Origin: an uncultured Bacilli bacterium
GTDB lineage: Bacteria; Bacillota_I; Bacilli_A; RF39; UBA660
Length of the DNA: 39,212 nucleotides
Reading direction: 5' to 3'
Assembly: GCA_950097225.1 (NCBI GenBank)
Contig: CATNCE010000013.1
Span: forward strand, 1 to 39,212
The notes under the pieces: generated by a model
Database searches by the model: none
Seen by the model: only the letters and a program-made list of their open reading frames with translations
What the model was told of the DNA's origin: nothing
Translations under genes and position numbers: made by a program
In this document: positions 7,865 to 15,478 of the stretch, in pieces
Position numbering within the stretch: position 1 is the first letter of the stretch
How the letters are laid out: the number at the start of each line of letters is the position of its first letter

Positions 7865-8500
7865 ATGCAAAATTTTTGGATGTGTTTTAAATATTTTTAT
7901 GAAGATTGTTTTCATGAGCCATATTATTTTCATTATTATGAAGTTGATGGAGTGTATGATGGTAAAGAGTTAGAAGAATACATGTATGATTCAGAAAGAG
8001 AAGAAGAGTTTTTTTCATATGTTGCGGAAGTTAAAGAAATTATAAAAAAAAATGTTATAAGAATTCGTGATAACTACATAAAATATTTGAATAATAGTCA
8101 GGGCTTAGAAAGCGAATTAAATGCTCTTTTAGACACGATTGATAATGAATGTTACAGTAATTGTAATTCCAATAATAACTTCATTTTTTTAACGGATAAT
8201 TATTTATGTTTTAATAATTATGAGTTTGTAGTAGATGAATTAATGTGGGGATCTCTTGGAAGTGATGCTGAAGATGTTGAAACAATTGTAATAATTGAGC
8301 GCAATTTTAAAAAGTTTTATTTTGTTAGGATTGCAGCAAAATTATGTGCACCAGTATGCAGTACTACAATTAATTGTTACTCCGTTAAAGACTCTAATAT
8401 AAAGAAAACTAAAGTTAATTTAAAAAGAGCCGTAGAAATTTCAGAATATACAGAAGATGGTATAAAAAAAGTTTTAAAACTTTTGAATTGTCCTAAGTAG
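7865..8500 (+). CDS. Uncharacterised protein (211 aa)
   Basis: I do not recognise this protein. It is acidic and aromatic at the N-terminus (many Tyr, Phe, Asp, Glu in residues 1-60), has no signal peptide or membrane segment, and contains a central region with several cysteines (C152-C166 area in the translated sequence, including CAPVCSTTINC). The fold is likely alpha then beta. An AGGTGAT site precedes the ATG. It stands alone between the kinase-like gene and the next unknown gene, all in the same direction and all very AT-rich. A role linked to the kinase-like protein is possible only from position. Confidence 0.6.
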   Translation: MQNFWMCFKYFYEDCFHEPYYFHYYEVDGVYDGKELEEYMYDSEREEEFFSYVAEVKEIIKKNVIRIRDNYIKYLNNSQGLESELNALLDTIDNECYSNCNSNNNFIFLTDNYLCFNNYEFVVDELMWGSLGSDAEDVETIVIIERNFKKFYFVRIAAKLCAPVCSTTINCYSVKDSNIKKTKVNLKRAVEISEYTEDGIKKVLKLLNCPK

Positions 8501-8570
8501 TTAAATTCTTATCGCCCCTGATTAAAGAATTTATGGGCCACTTTATTCTTTGAAATTGGAGGTTACAGGT

Positions 8571-9389
8571 ATGAATGTTGTTAGGGTTATTATAAATAAA
8601 AATTTTGATTTTGAAATAAAAAATAACACCATTTTGATTATACAAAAAGGTACCTTAATTGATGAATTTGCAATTCCAGAAGTATATAAAATAAATCTAA
8701 TTAATGAGGGTGATGATAAAAACACAGTTATAATAATGACACTTAGAAAGTTAGATAAGCCAAAATATATTCCTAATAATTATAGTGATTTAACATTAAC
8801 AAGTTGTGGACTATACATTGTAAAAGATAATGAGGGACGCATAATATATTATATAGATTCAACAATTTATGATAATTTATATTTAAGTGACTATCAAAAA
8901 AGATTTAGTGAAAGTGAATTCCAAATTCCAAAATCATTTTGGTTTTCATATGATTTTAGAGAAAATTTGATGCGTCTAGCTCCTGATAAATTAAATGCAA
9001 AATTTGCTCTTCACTATGCTCAAGAATATGATGGCATGAATAGAAGCAGAATAATCTCGAAAAATGAATTTGAGTTTTTAAAATATCAAAAATTTTATGC
9101 GAGAAAATTCATTGATGAATATGGTTTGACTAACTATAAATTGAGCATTGATTTCTATATAGAAGAATATTTAAAAAAAGGAAAAAATTTGCCTTTTTAT
9201 TTAGAATTTCCAGCTCTGAATTTTGAGAATTGGCAATACTTAGTTTTTGATGAAAAAAAGGAACAATATTATTTAGCCTATTTTAATGATTCTAATTATT
9301 ATATGGCGGATAAGGATGTTGATAGAATATGGTCTATTCCAGTAATAGAAGACACAAATAAATTAGTTTTAAGAAATAATTCTAACTGA
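8571..9389 (+). CDS. Uncharacterised protein (272 aa)
   Basis: Not recognised. Start chosen at the ATG 8571 because TTGGAGG stands 8 nt upstream; the frame stays open back to a TTG at 8550 that overlaps this ribosome site and is unlikely to be used. The protein is soluble, aromatic-rich and probably mixed alpha/beta, with no known motif. Codon use is strongly AT-biased like its neighbours at 7865 and 9389. Its stop codon overlaps the ATG of the following short frame (TGATG), which would allow translational coupling if that frame is real. Confidence 0.6.
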   Translation: MNVVRVIINKNFDFEIKNNTILIIQKGTLIDEFAIPEVYKINLINEGDDKNTVIIMTLRKLDKPKYIPNNYSDLTLTSCGLYIVKDNEGRIIYYIDSTIYDNLYLSDYQKRFSESEFQIPKSFWFSYDFRENLMRLAPDKLNAKFALHYAQEYDGMNRSRIISKNEFEFLKYQKFYARKFIDEYGLTNYKLSIDFYIEEYLKKGKNLPFYLEFPALNFENWQYLVFDEKKEQYYLAYFNDSNYYMADKDVDRIWSIPVIEDTNKLVLRNNSN

Positions 9390-9652
9390 TGAGAAAATCG
9401 TTAATCAATATTTATAGTCTATATAAAAACATAGTACTAAAAATAAAGACAATTTTTAGAAAATATAGAAGATTTAGTAATTTACGAATATCTTTCGTAA
9501 GTATGTTAAAAATAATAATATCAACGTTAATGAAAAATGAAGAGTTTCTTGTAAAACAAGATATTAAATGGTATTATCTTATATTGAAAAGTGTTATTAA
9601 GTATCATTCAATATTGCTTATTAGAAAAAGTAAGATTTGTGACTTTTATTGA
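9389..9652 (+). CDS. Short basic ORF, doubtful (87 aa)
   Basis: An 87-residue frame whose ATG overlaps the TGA of the preceding gene. The product is highly basic and hydrophobic with no recognised motif and no separate ribosome site. It may be a coupled small gene, a decayed extension of the previous gene, or chance in AT-rich DNA. I list it because the overlap is of the coupled type. Confidence 0.3.
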   Translation: MRKSLINIYSLYKNIVLKIKTIFRKYRRFSNLRISFVSMLKIIISTLMKNEEFLVKQDIKWYYLILKSVIKYHSILLIRKSKICDFY

Positions 9653-9706
9653 TTTTAATTTTTTAGGTTAATAGACCACTTTTTTAGTCACAAAATGGAG
9701 GAAAAA

Positions 9707-11662
9707 ATGTTTAAATTAGTGTCCAAATATAAACCTAGTGGGGATCAACCAAAGGCTATTGAAAAATTAGTTAACGGGATTAAAAATGGCGAAAAAAGCC
9801 AAGTTTTATTAGGAGCAACAGGAACTGGGAAGACATTCACAATCGCCAATGTTATTGCCAAGGTAGATAAGCCCACTCTGGTTCTTGCTCATAACAAAAC
9901 GTTAGCAGGACAGCTTTATTCAGAATTAAAAGAATTATTCCCAGAAGATCGTGTTGAATACTTTGTTTCTTACTACGACTATTATCAGCCTGAGGCATAC
10001 GTTCCATCAAGTGATACATATATTGAAAAAGACTCATCAATCAATGATGAAATCGATGAATTACGTCATGCAGCAACATCAGCACTTTTAACTAATAGAA
10101 ATACAATAGTTGTTTCTAGTGTTTCGTGTATTTATGGTATCGGAGATCCCGAGGATTATGAGTCGCATATGTTAATTGCAACTGTTGGGGATACCCTAAA
10201 GAGAAATGACCTTCTTAATCGTTTAATCGATATGAATTATGAGCGAAATCAAATGGACTTTCATCGTGGTACTTTTCGCGTTAATGGAGATACTATTGAT
10301 ATCGTACCAATTGCTGAAAAGAAAAATGGAGTGCGTATTGAATTATTTGGCGATGAGATAGATCGTATATGTGAGTTTGATATTTTAACTGGAGCGATTG
10401 TTAATACTAAAAAATCGACGACTATATTTCCAGCTACTCACTTTGTTACAAATAAAGATAAATTAGAAGAAGCTTGTAATCGAATTGAAAAAGAATTACA
10501 TGAAAGATGTAAATATTTACTTGAAAATAATAAATTACTTGAAGAACAGAGATTGAGAGAACGATGTGAGTATGATTTAGAAATGCTGCGTGAGACAGGA
10601 TTCTGTCATGGAATTGAAAACTATTCGCGTCATATTGCTTTACGTGATGAAGGAGAAACTCCTTCTACCCTAATTGACTTTTTTCCAGATGACTTTTTAT
10701 TAGTTATCGATGAATCACACGTTACTCTACCACAGGTAAGAGGAATGTATAATGGGGATAGGATGCGAAAGCAAACTTTAGTTGACTATGGATTTCGTCT
10801 TCCTAGTGCTCTTGATAACCGACCTTTAAAATTTGATGAATTCAATGATAAATTAAATCAGACTATTTATGTTTCAGCAACTCCTGGGGATTATGAATTA
10901 GAACTCGTAAATAATACTTGTGTTGAACAAATAATTAGACCTACAGGATTGTTAGACCCAACAATTGATGTTCGCCCTAGTGAAGGACAGATCGATGACT
11001 TGATTGGGGAAATTAATGAGCGCATAGCTAAAAATGAGAGAGTCCTTATTACTACCCTAACTATTCGCATGGCAGAAGAGCTAACTAGTTATTTAAAAAA
11101 TTTGGGTATCAAAGTAGCCTACTTACACAGCGAAGTAAAAACTTTGGAGAGATTAAAAATTATTAGAGAGCTACGCTTAGGAAAATATGATGTTTTAGTA
11201 GGTATTAATCTTTTACGTGAAGGTATAGATTTACCAGAAGTATCACTTATTGCAATTATGGATGCTGATAAACAAGGTTTCTTAAGAAGTGATCGATCAT
11301 TGATTCAGATTATTGGGCGATGTGCAAGAAATTCATCAGGGCATGTCATAATGTATGCATCAATTATGTCTGATGCCATGAATAAAGCTATAAAGGAGAC
11401 TAAGCGTCGTCGTGCTATTCAAGAAGAATACAATAAGGAACATGGTATCGTTCCAAAGACAATAATAAAAGAAATTCGCGATGTAATAAGCAATACGGAA
11501 ACAGAAGAAAAAGTTGATACGAAGAATAAAAAGTTATCTAAAAAAGAGAAAGAATTAATTATGATGAATATCGAGCAAGAGATGAAAGAAGCTGCTAAGA
11601 ATCTTGATTTCGAAAGAGCTATGGAGCTTCGCGATGTTTTATTTGAAATGAAGAGTGAATAA
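9707..11662 (+). CDS. uvrB: UvrABC system protein B
   Basis: DNA-damage recognition and strand-opening subunit of nucleotide excision repair; it receives the lesion from UvrA and recruits UvrC. Visible: [11 protein letters not shown] start, Walker A GATGTGKT (36-43), the beta-hairpin block [12 protein letters not shown] (about 92-103), the DESH Walker [11 protein letters not shown], QxxGRxARN motif VI, and a C-terminal UVR domain (about 615-650) that binds UvrC. The length of 651 is standard. Motif VI reads QIIGRCARN where QTIGRAARN is usual; Arg residues are kept. Start chosen at 9707, 6 nt after GGAGG; an ATG at 9695 overlaps that site. No LexA-type box (GAAC-N4-GTTC) is seen upstream, and uvrA does not follow, unlike the common uvrBA order. 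Confidence 0.97.
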   Translation: MFKLVSKYKPSGDQPKAIEKLVNGIKNGEKSQVLLGATGTGKTFTIANVIAKVDKPTLVLAHNKTLAGQLYSELKELFPEDRVEYFVSYYDYYQPEAYVPSSDTYIEKDSSINDEIDELRHAATSALLTNRNTIVVSSVSCIYGIGDPEDYESHMLIATVGDTLKRNDLLNRLIDMNYERNQMDFHRGTFRVNGDTIDIVPIAEKKNGVRIELFGDEIDRICEFDILTGAIVNTKKSTTIFPATHFVTNKDKLEEACNRIEKELHERCKYLLENNKLLEEQRLRERCEYDLEMLRETGFCHGIENYSRHIALRDEGETPSTLIDFFPDDFLLVIDESHVTLPQVRGMYNGDRMRKQTLVDYGFRLPSALDNRPLKFDEFNDKLNQTIYVSATPGDYELELVNNTCVEQIIRPTGLLDPTIDVRPSEGQIDDLIGEINERIAKNERVLITTLTIRMAEELTSYLKNLGIKVAYLHSEVKTLERLKIIRELRLGKYDVLVGINLLREGIDLPEVSLIAIMDADKQGFLRSDRSLIQIIGRCARNSSGHVIMYASIMSDAMNKAIKETKRRRAIQEEYNKEHGIVPKTIIKEIRDVISNTETEEKVDTKNKKLSKKEKELIMMNIEQEMKEAAKNLDFERAMELRDVLFEMKSE

Positions 11663-11675
11663 TTTTAAAACACAA

Positions 11676-11724
11676 AAAAAGAGAAAATGGCATTGATGGA
11701 TATCGACCAACGTTTTCTCTTTTT
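11676..11724. terminator. Bidirectional terminator between uvrB and the five-gene operon
   Basis: Perfect 12-bp arms AAAAAGAGAAAA (11676-11687) and TTTTCTCTTTTT (11713-11724), with a smaller TGG/CCA pair inside the loop. A/T runs on both sides let it serve uvrB (+) and the operon ending at 11723 (-), whose stop codon overlaps the right arm. Confidence 0.75.
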
Positions 11725-12421
11725 ATAATGGATATTGATGACTAATTATTCTTTTTAATTCGTGTTTATCATCAGGATTAGTTTTAGCTACATCGGCAAG
11801 GAAGCGATTCTCATCTTCTTCTGTTGTTTTTTTTCCTTCTATGTACGTATCAACCATGTTTTCTAAGATAACTAAGGCTGTTGTGCTGTGAAATTCGATT
11901 TGCGAAGGAAGAAAAATTCTATTTACAAGCAAGTCAGTAATCTTTAATATCGCTTGCCATTCTTCATAGCGGCTATGATAAACTGTTCCTATTGCATTTT
12001 TAAAGTATTCATATTTAGAGAGATTATTTGGCTCGATAGTATTAATCTCCGTATAATAGCCAACTAAATTATCTTTGATGCGACAAGCAACACTATCTAC
12101 ATGCCCTCTTTTACCATCATATCTTGTTTTTTTATTTAAATTGTAAAATAAATCACGAGCTTCAATTATATATTCAAAATTTGATTCACATATATAGTAA
12201 AGATATTTATCTTTCCTTTTGTAAATGTCAACGATATCATTAGAACCTTGACGAGTGGCATCTTTTGAGTAAATCCAATGTCCCTCGTTATTGCGAACGA
12301 ATCTGGCTATATGGTTAATTCGATTAGATATAGTTCTAGGATCGTCTATAGCTAAACGATTGCGAGCAAATTTAAGATCCTCTTTGATAGCAGTCTTGGT
12401 TTGATAAATTTCATCACGCAT
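11723..12421 (-). CDS. Uncharacterised protein, last gene of five-gene operon
   Basis: A 232-residue soluble protein of no family known to me; basic N-terminus, mixed charged helices, no membrane segment. A conserved-looking core (WIYSKDA, DLFYNLN, YEEWQAILKITDLLV) suggests an alpha/beta fold followed by a helical half. It begins 7 nt after the J-like gene ends, so the two are probably translated from one message. It has no enzyme motif that I can point to. The operon context (five small genes in tight succession, two 14-nt overlaps) implies a shared task that the sequence does not name. Confidence 0.65.
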   Translation of the reverse strand: MRDEIYQTKTAIKEDLKFARNRLAIDDPRTISNRINHIARFVRNNEGHWIYSKDATRQGSNDIVDIYKRKDKYLYYICESNFEYIIEARDLFYNLNKKTRYDGKRGHVDSVACRIKDNLVGYYTEINTIEPNNLSKYEYFKNAIGTVYHSRYEEWQAILKITDLLVNRIFLPSQIEFHSTTALVILENMVDTYIEGKKTTEEDENRFLADVAKTNPDDKHELKRIISHQYPL

Positions 12422-12428
12422 AATCTTT

Positions 12429-12710
12429 TCAATGTGATTTGATGCTAAATTGTATTACATATTTATCGCTAAAATTGTCCTTATCTGGATCATATTTCAT
12501 CAATTCATCATAGACAAAACGATTAGATGGAGTTAATAGTATGTAAAAAGATTTCATTACTTCTTGGCTGATATGTTCACCTTTAAATTTAAGCCATAAA
12601 GTCATTATATCCTCATCAGTACAATTAGGAGTTAAACCAAGTATTTGATAAGGGTTAAATCCACTTTTATAACATTCTATTAAACTTGAAAATCTACTTT
12701 CTTTCTTCAT
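12429..12710 (-). CDS. Degenerate J-domain-like protein
   Basis: Residues 18-70 follow a J-domain layout: NPYQILGLTPNCTDEDI matches the start of helices I-II (Y-x-I-L-G-L, then the D/E-E-x-I turn), and SFYILLTPSNRFVYDEL matches helix III and IV (A-Y-x-x-L-x-D-P-x-x-R-x-x-Y-D). The diagnostic HPD tripeptide between helices II and III is absent: the loop reads FKGEHISQ. It therefore should not stimulate DnaK ATPase and may act as a J-like adaptor instead. The protein is only 93 residues. One nucleotide separates it from the preceding gene. Homology to J-domains is my reading of the pattern, not a search result. Confidence 0.55.
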   Translation of the reverse strand: MKKESRFSSLIECYKSGFNPYQILGLTPNCTDEDIMTLWLKFKGEHISQEVMKSFYILLTPSNRFVYDELMKYDPDKDNFSDKYVIQFSIKSH

Positions 12711-12711
12711 T

Positions 12712-12954
12712 TTAATTTTCTCCTATTCGCTTTGCTTTTTTTGGTTGTTCATAATCAACATAGCAAGTTGTCTCTTTGGCAGAAATAATCATGTCAGATT
12801 CAATTTGTCTTTCTATTTCCTCAGTTGGTTGTGTTATTATTGCTGCACGCCATTTAATAGAATCAATATCGTTTTCATAACTTGAAATGAACTTCTCTAC
12901 TTGAGATTGTGTACGACATGAACAAATAATGCTATAACCATTAGCCGTTAGCAA
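12712..12954 (-). CDS. Small uncharacterised protein (80 aa, TTG start)
   Basis: Not recognised. Eighty residues, with Cys at three to four positions (ICSCRTQ near the start, TTCYVDY later), no membrane segment. It begins at a TTG inside the end of the preceding gene (14-nt overlap), 5 nt after a TTAGGA site; no ATG is available near the start. Overlap on one side and a 1-nt gap on the other make cotranscription and coupled translation very likely. The short beta-alpha pattern (GYSIICSC, VEKFISSY, AAIITQP) is consistent with a small ferredoxin-like fold, which is a guess. Confidence 0.55.
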   Translation of the reverse strand: MLTANGYSIICSCRTQSQVEKFISSYENDIDSIKWRAAIITQPTEEIERQIESDMIISAKETTCYVDYEQPKKAKRIGEN

Positions 12955-13900
12955 TTAATCCTAAAACCATAGCATCTTGGTTTAAAAATCCATTTATCTC
13001 ATTAGTGGTAGAACACTCATAGGTTGGAACTGATACATTTATCATTTCTCCAATAGTAAAACTAGTATCTTCACTTTCTTCTGCAAATTTATCCTCTAGT
13101 GGAAGACTTATTTCTTCGGGAATATCAGGAATAGTAGTTTCTTCAACCTCATCATTTGCTTTTATGGGCATTACTGAAGTTTTATTAGTTTTACTAATAT
13201 GTGGAGCCATTATCAAACTAGTAATTATAGTTGCATAAAGAAGATGTTTTAAGGTTGGGCTCTTTTTTGTTTTCTTAGACATACTTTTTATAATAGTACT
13301 AACAATATACGTATTCTCTAGATTATTAAATTCTTTTTCATCAACTTCAACATTTTGATAAGCTAAAATTTCTTTTACTGTTTGACGTAGTTGAATTAAG
13401 CTTTCTTTTAGCTCCTTAATTTCGGCATCTTTTTTTATAATTATTTGTTTTAAATATTCTATTTCCCTAGAATTCATTTCATCTAAATCACTTTCAGAAA
13501 ATTCAAATGAAAAGTTTGACTTGACACTGTAACGTTCACGTAATTTTTTGATATACTCTTCCAGGCTAAGCTCATCGCCTTTGTTAGGATGTTTTTCTAG
13601 CAATTGTTCATGACGTTTTAAATCATGTTGATCTTCTAAATAATTAATACTAGGATAGTATGAGCTGCGATAATTAAATTCATCTGGATTAGGCATTATG
13701 CAGCTATAACATTCTGGTTTATTGATAAGAGGTCTATTGATGAAAATGGCTAGTATTTGTTCTAAAAATTCATTTAGATCAGAAAATGTTAGATAAGATG
13801 TAAATTTCCCTGTATAAGGACTATTTGGATTAGCTAATATAGACTTTAAAAACTCATCATTTTTATTTTGTGGAAAAGCAATCTTGTCAATTGTCAACAT
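12941..13900 (-). CDS. Coiled-coil single-pass membrane protein (319 aa)
   Basis: Not a recognised family. The N-terminal ~140 residues are soluble; a coiled coil spans about 143-180 (REIEYLKQIIIKKDAEIKEL); a basic stretch (KKTKKSP) precedes one hydrophobic segment at about 219-236; and an acidic, Pro/Glu-rich tail of ~80 residues follows. Basic-inside topology puts the long N-terminal part in the cytoplasm and the acidic tail outside. It is the largest gene of the operon and probably its membrane anchor. Start ATG at 13900 lies within the end of the 103-aa gene (14-nt overlap), with an AGGA site upstream. Confidence 0.65.
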   Translation of the reverse strand: MLTIDKIAFPQNKNDEFLKSILANPNSPYTGKFTSYLTFSDLNEFLEQILAIFINRPLINKPECYSCIMPNPDEFNYRSSYYPSINYLEDQHDLKRHEQLLEKHPNKGDELSLEEYIKKLRERYSVKSNFSFEFSESDLDEMNSREIEYLKQIIIKKDAEIKELKESLIQLRQTVKEILAYQNVEVDEKEFNNLENTYIVSTIIKSMSKKTKKSPTLKHLLYATIITSLIMAPHISKTNKTSVMPIKANDEVEETTIPDIPEEISLPLEDKFAEESEDTSFTIGEMINVSVPTYECSTTNEINGFLNQDAMVLGLIANG

Positions 13901-14198
13901 AAAATCCTATTTTATCTAACTCTTCAACTAAAGCAAAAAATTCACATAGTTTGCGCTTACCAATTTTATTGTTGCACAATACGTTAATTTTACATTCTGT
14001 TTTAGCCATACAAGCATCTTTAAAGCTAAAAGTTCCTAAAATATGTGCTATTATATCTTGCATGATGTTCTTTAAATGATCAATGATTATATCTTCAGAA
14101 TATTTTTTTATACTCTCGGCATAACTGGCGATTTCTTGACATGTTGTCTCATAATAAAAATCTCCAAATAGAGTTAATTCTTTTTCTATTTTATTCAT
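13887..14198 (-). CDS. Uncharacterised protein, first gene of five-gene operon
   Basis: A 103-residue soluble, mostly helical protein with no recognised motif (helices around EKELTLFGDFYYETTCQEIASYAESI and the later CEFFALVEELDKIGF). Four to five cysteines are scattered through it. It is the promoter-proximal gene: a TTGACT/TATAAT promoter stands about 25 nt upstream. The ribosome site is poor; a small CCCA/TGGG hairpin lies where it should be, so translation may be limited. Confidence 0.6.
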   Translation of the reverse strand: MNKIEKELTLFGDFYYETTCQEIASYAESIKKYSEDIIIDHLKNIMQDIIAHILGTFSFKDACMAKTECKINVLCNNKIGKRKLCEFFALVEELDKIGFYVDN

Positions 14199-14221
14199 AA
14201 AAACCCATTTTTCTGGGATTT

Positions 14222-14264
14222 ATTATATCATTTTTAATTATAAAGTCAAATTTTTTGGGGGGGG
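14222..14264 (-). promoter_or_regulatory. Promoter of five-gene operon, next to an 8-G tract
   Basis: On the minus strand -35 TTGACT (14244-14249) and a perfect -10 TATAAT (14222-14227), spacer 16 nt. A run of eight Gs on the plus strand (14257-14264), next to six Ts, begins 7 nt upstream of the -35. Length change there could alter promoter strength; that is inference. Confidence 0.65.
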
Positions 14265-14298
14265 CTAAAAATATTAAATAATAGAGCGTCTTGGATAC

Positions 14299-14321
14299 AT
14301 ATGAAAATAATAATTTCATAT
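14299..14321 (+). promoter_or_regulatory. Leader hairpin before the ferritin-like gene
   Basis: ATATGAAA and TTTCATAT are perfect 8-bp arms around a 7-nt loop, followed by TATTTTTTA and then the AGGAGG ribosome site. It is AT-only apart from two pairs, so weak; it could attenuate or stabilise the transcript. Confidence 0.3.
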
Positions 14322-14346
14322 TATTTTTTAGGAGGCTAAAAGAAAT

Positions 14347-14844
14347 ATGTATCAAAGTGAGAAGCCGTATCCAAGTATCGAAGTTGAAAAGAAAAATATA
14401 GCTTATGCTAAGCTATTATTAGAAGATTACGCTGGAATTAATAGTGAAGATACAGCTATACATCAGTATTTGTATCAGGCAATTGTTTTAAATAACAAAG
14501 AGCTTTATGATGTTTTATTAAGAATATCGGAAGTAGAGATGCATCATTTAGATATTTTAGGAAAATTGATTTTTAAGCTAGGATTAAAACCAGTATTTGG
14601 AACTATTGATAAAGAACAATTTATTCCTTGGACGGCATTTAATGTCAATTATAAGACTGATGAGAAAATTATTTTAAAAATGAATATTTTGCATGAAAAA
14701 GTAGCAATTGAAAATTATTTAAAACATATAAAACTTATTGATGATAAATATATTAAAAATATTTTGAAAAGGATAATTGAAGATGAAATAGTACATATAG
14801 AAATATTTAATGATATGCTAAAAAAACTAGAAAAATTGAACTGA
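14347..14844 (+). CDS. Ferritin-like diiron/dimanganese protein
   Basis: A 165-residue four-helix-bundle protein. Two ExxH motifs of the ferritin-like superfamily are visible, E64-M-H-H67 and E147-I-V-H150, with further candidate ligand Glu residues at 34 and around 117-122, which together would bind two metal ions. Such proteins include rubrerythrins, Mn-catalases and spore-coat CotJC types, acting in peroxide detoxification or metal storage; this one lacks a rubredoxin domain. The AGGAGG site is 10 nt before the ATG. The stop TGA (14842-14844) is exactly the first three bases of the IS3-remnant end TGAACCC, so the original C-terminus may have been replaced by the insertion. The core motifs are complete regardless. 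Confidence 0.75.
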   Translation: MYQSEKPYPSIEVEKKNIAYAKLLLEDYAGINSEDTAIHQYLYQAIVLNNKELYDVLLRISEVEMHHLDILGKLIFKLGLKPVFGTIDKEQFIPWTAFNVNYKTDEKIILKMNILHEKVAIENYLKHIKLIDDKYIKNILKRIIEDEIVHIEIFNDMLKKLEKLN

Positions 14845-14875
14845 ACCCAAAAGTTTGACAATTTATAAATAATTT

Positions 14876-15417
14876 CTAATTAGAGGATTGTAACCTGTAA
14901 TTTACAGGAGACAGTCCTTTTAATTTCTCCTTAATTCTATCATAATTATAATAATTAATATAGTCATCAATTGCCAAAATCAGTTCATCTATATTTTTAT
15001 ATTTATCTTCTTGATCATAAAACATTTCAGTTTTAAGTATTCCAAAGAAATTTTCCATCATCCCATTATCCATACTATTGCCTTTTCTAGACATGCTTTG
15101 TTTAATTCCTTTATTCTTTAATCTTTGTTGGTAAGATTGATGTTGATATTGCCATCCTTGATCTGAGTGAAATATTAATCCATCTAATATTGGTGATAAA
15201 TAAATCTTTTCTCCACGAAGATTGAATTCAGTTACATCTGTATATCATTTCTGATTTGGTTTATCTGCATAGAATTCTCCGTTTATATAGTTACCTACTA
15301 TCTTACCAACTGTTCCTTTTTTCTTATTTTATATTTGACCGATAGACTTCCAATATCCATCCCTTGTTTTTTGTCGTTATATAAATTTACTTTATCTTTG
15401 TAACTCAATTTACTCAT
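14876..15417 (-). pseudogene. IS3-family transposase remnant (orfA start fused to orfB)
   Basis: Reading leftward from ATG 15417: a helix-turn-helix start typical of IS150-type OrfA (MSKLSYKDKVNLYN, then GSLSVKYKIRK), then by deletion and frameshift a stretch of OrfB (GTVGKIVGNYINGEFYADKPNQK), a TGA at 15245-15247 where the family has Trp, then YTDVTEF, a second internal deletion after SPILDG, then FHSDQGWQYQ and the intact C-terminus with SMDNGMMENFF. The three DDE residues are still present, but frameshift, nonsense codon and deletions leave no functional enzyme. Only the last 73 residues form an open frame with their own ATG (15094). Confidence 0.8.
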
Positions 15418-15418
15418 A

Positions 15419-15452
15419 TAAAAACCTCGTTTCCTTTGTCCAAGAAACGGGG
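15419..15452 (-). terminator. Terminator of helicase-sigma operon, inside the IS end
   Basis: Minus strand CCCCGTTTC and GAAACGAGG pair with one G-U over a 10-nt loop (15425-15433 and 15444-15452) and run into TTTTTAT. The hairpin belongs to the IS right end but stands 26 nt after the sigma-like gene, so the remnant appears to supply its terminator. Confidence 0.7.
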
Positions 15453-15478
15453 TTCATATCAAATAGTATTTCTAGTTT

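Larger units (their letters stand above)
14842..15456 (-). mobile_element. IS3-family (IS150-like) insertion sequence remnant
   Basis: Terminal repeats TGAACCC...GTTTGACA (left, from 14842) and its inverted partner reading TGAACCCCGTTTCTTGGACA on the minus strand (right, ending 15456) bracket about 615 bp; intact elements of this group are about 1.3-1.5 kb. The inside holds only pieces of orfA and orfB. I see no flanking target duplication (AAC left, TAT right). It is dead unless complemented in trans. Confidence 0.8.

Noticed and set aside
8502..8532. Inverted repeat TAAATTCTT / AAGAATTTA after the 7865 gene
   Set aside because: No T run follows and the arms are AT-rich; not enough to call a terminator.
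8543..8725. Minus-strand frame of 60 residues
   Set aside because: Lies opposite a longer gene with a good ribosome site; no site of its own.
15245..15247. TGA where the transposase has Trp, suggesting a TGA=Trp code
   Set aside because: Other genes use TGG for Trp and end with TGA (for example 9387-9389); the transposase also has deletions and a frameshift, so this is simple decay.
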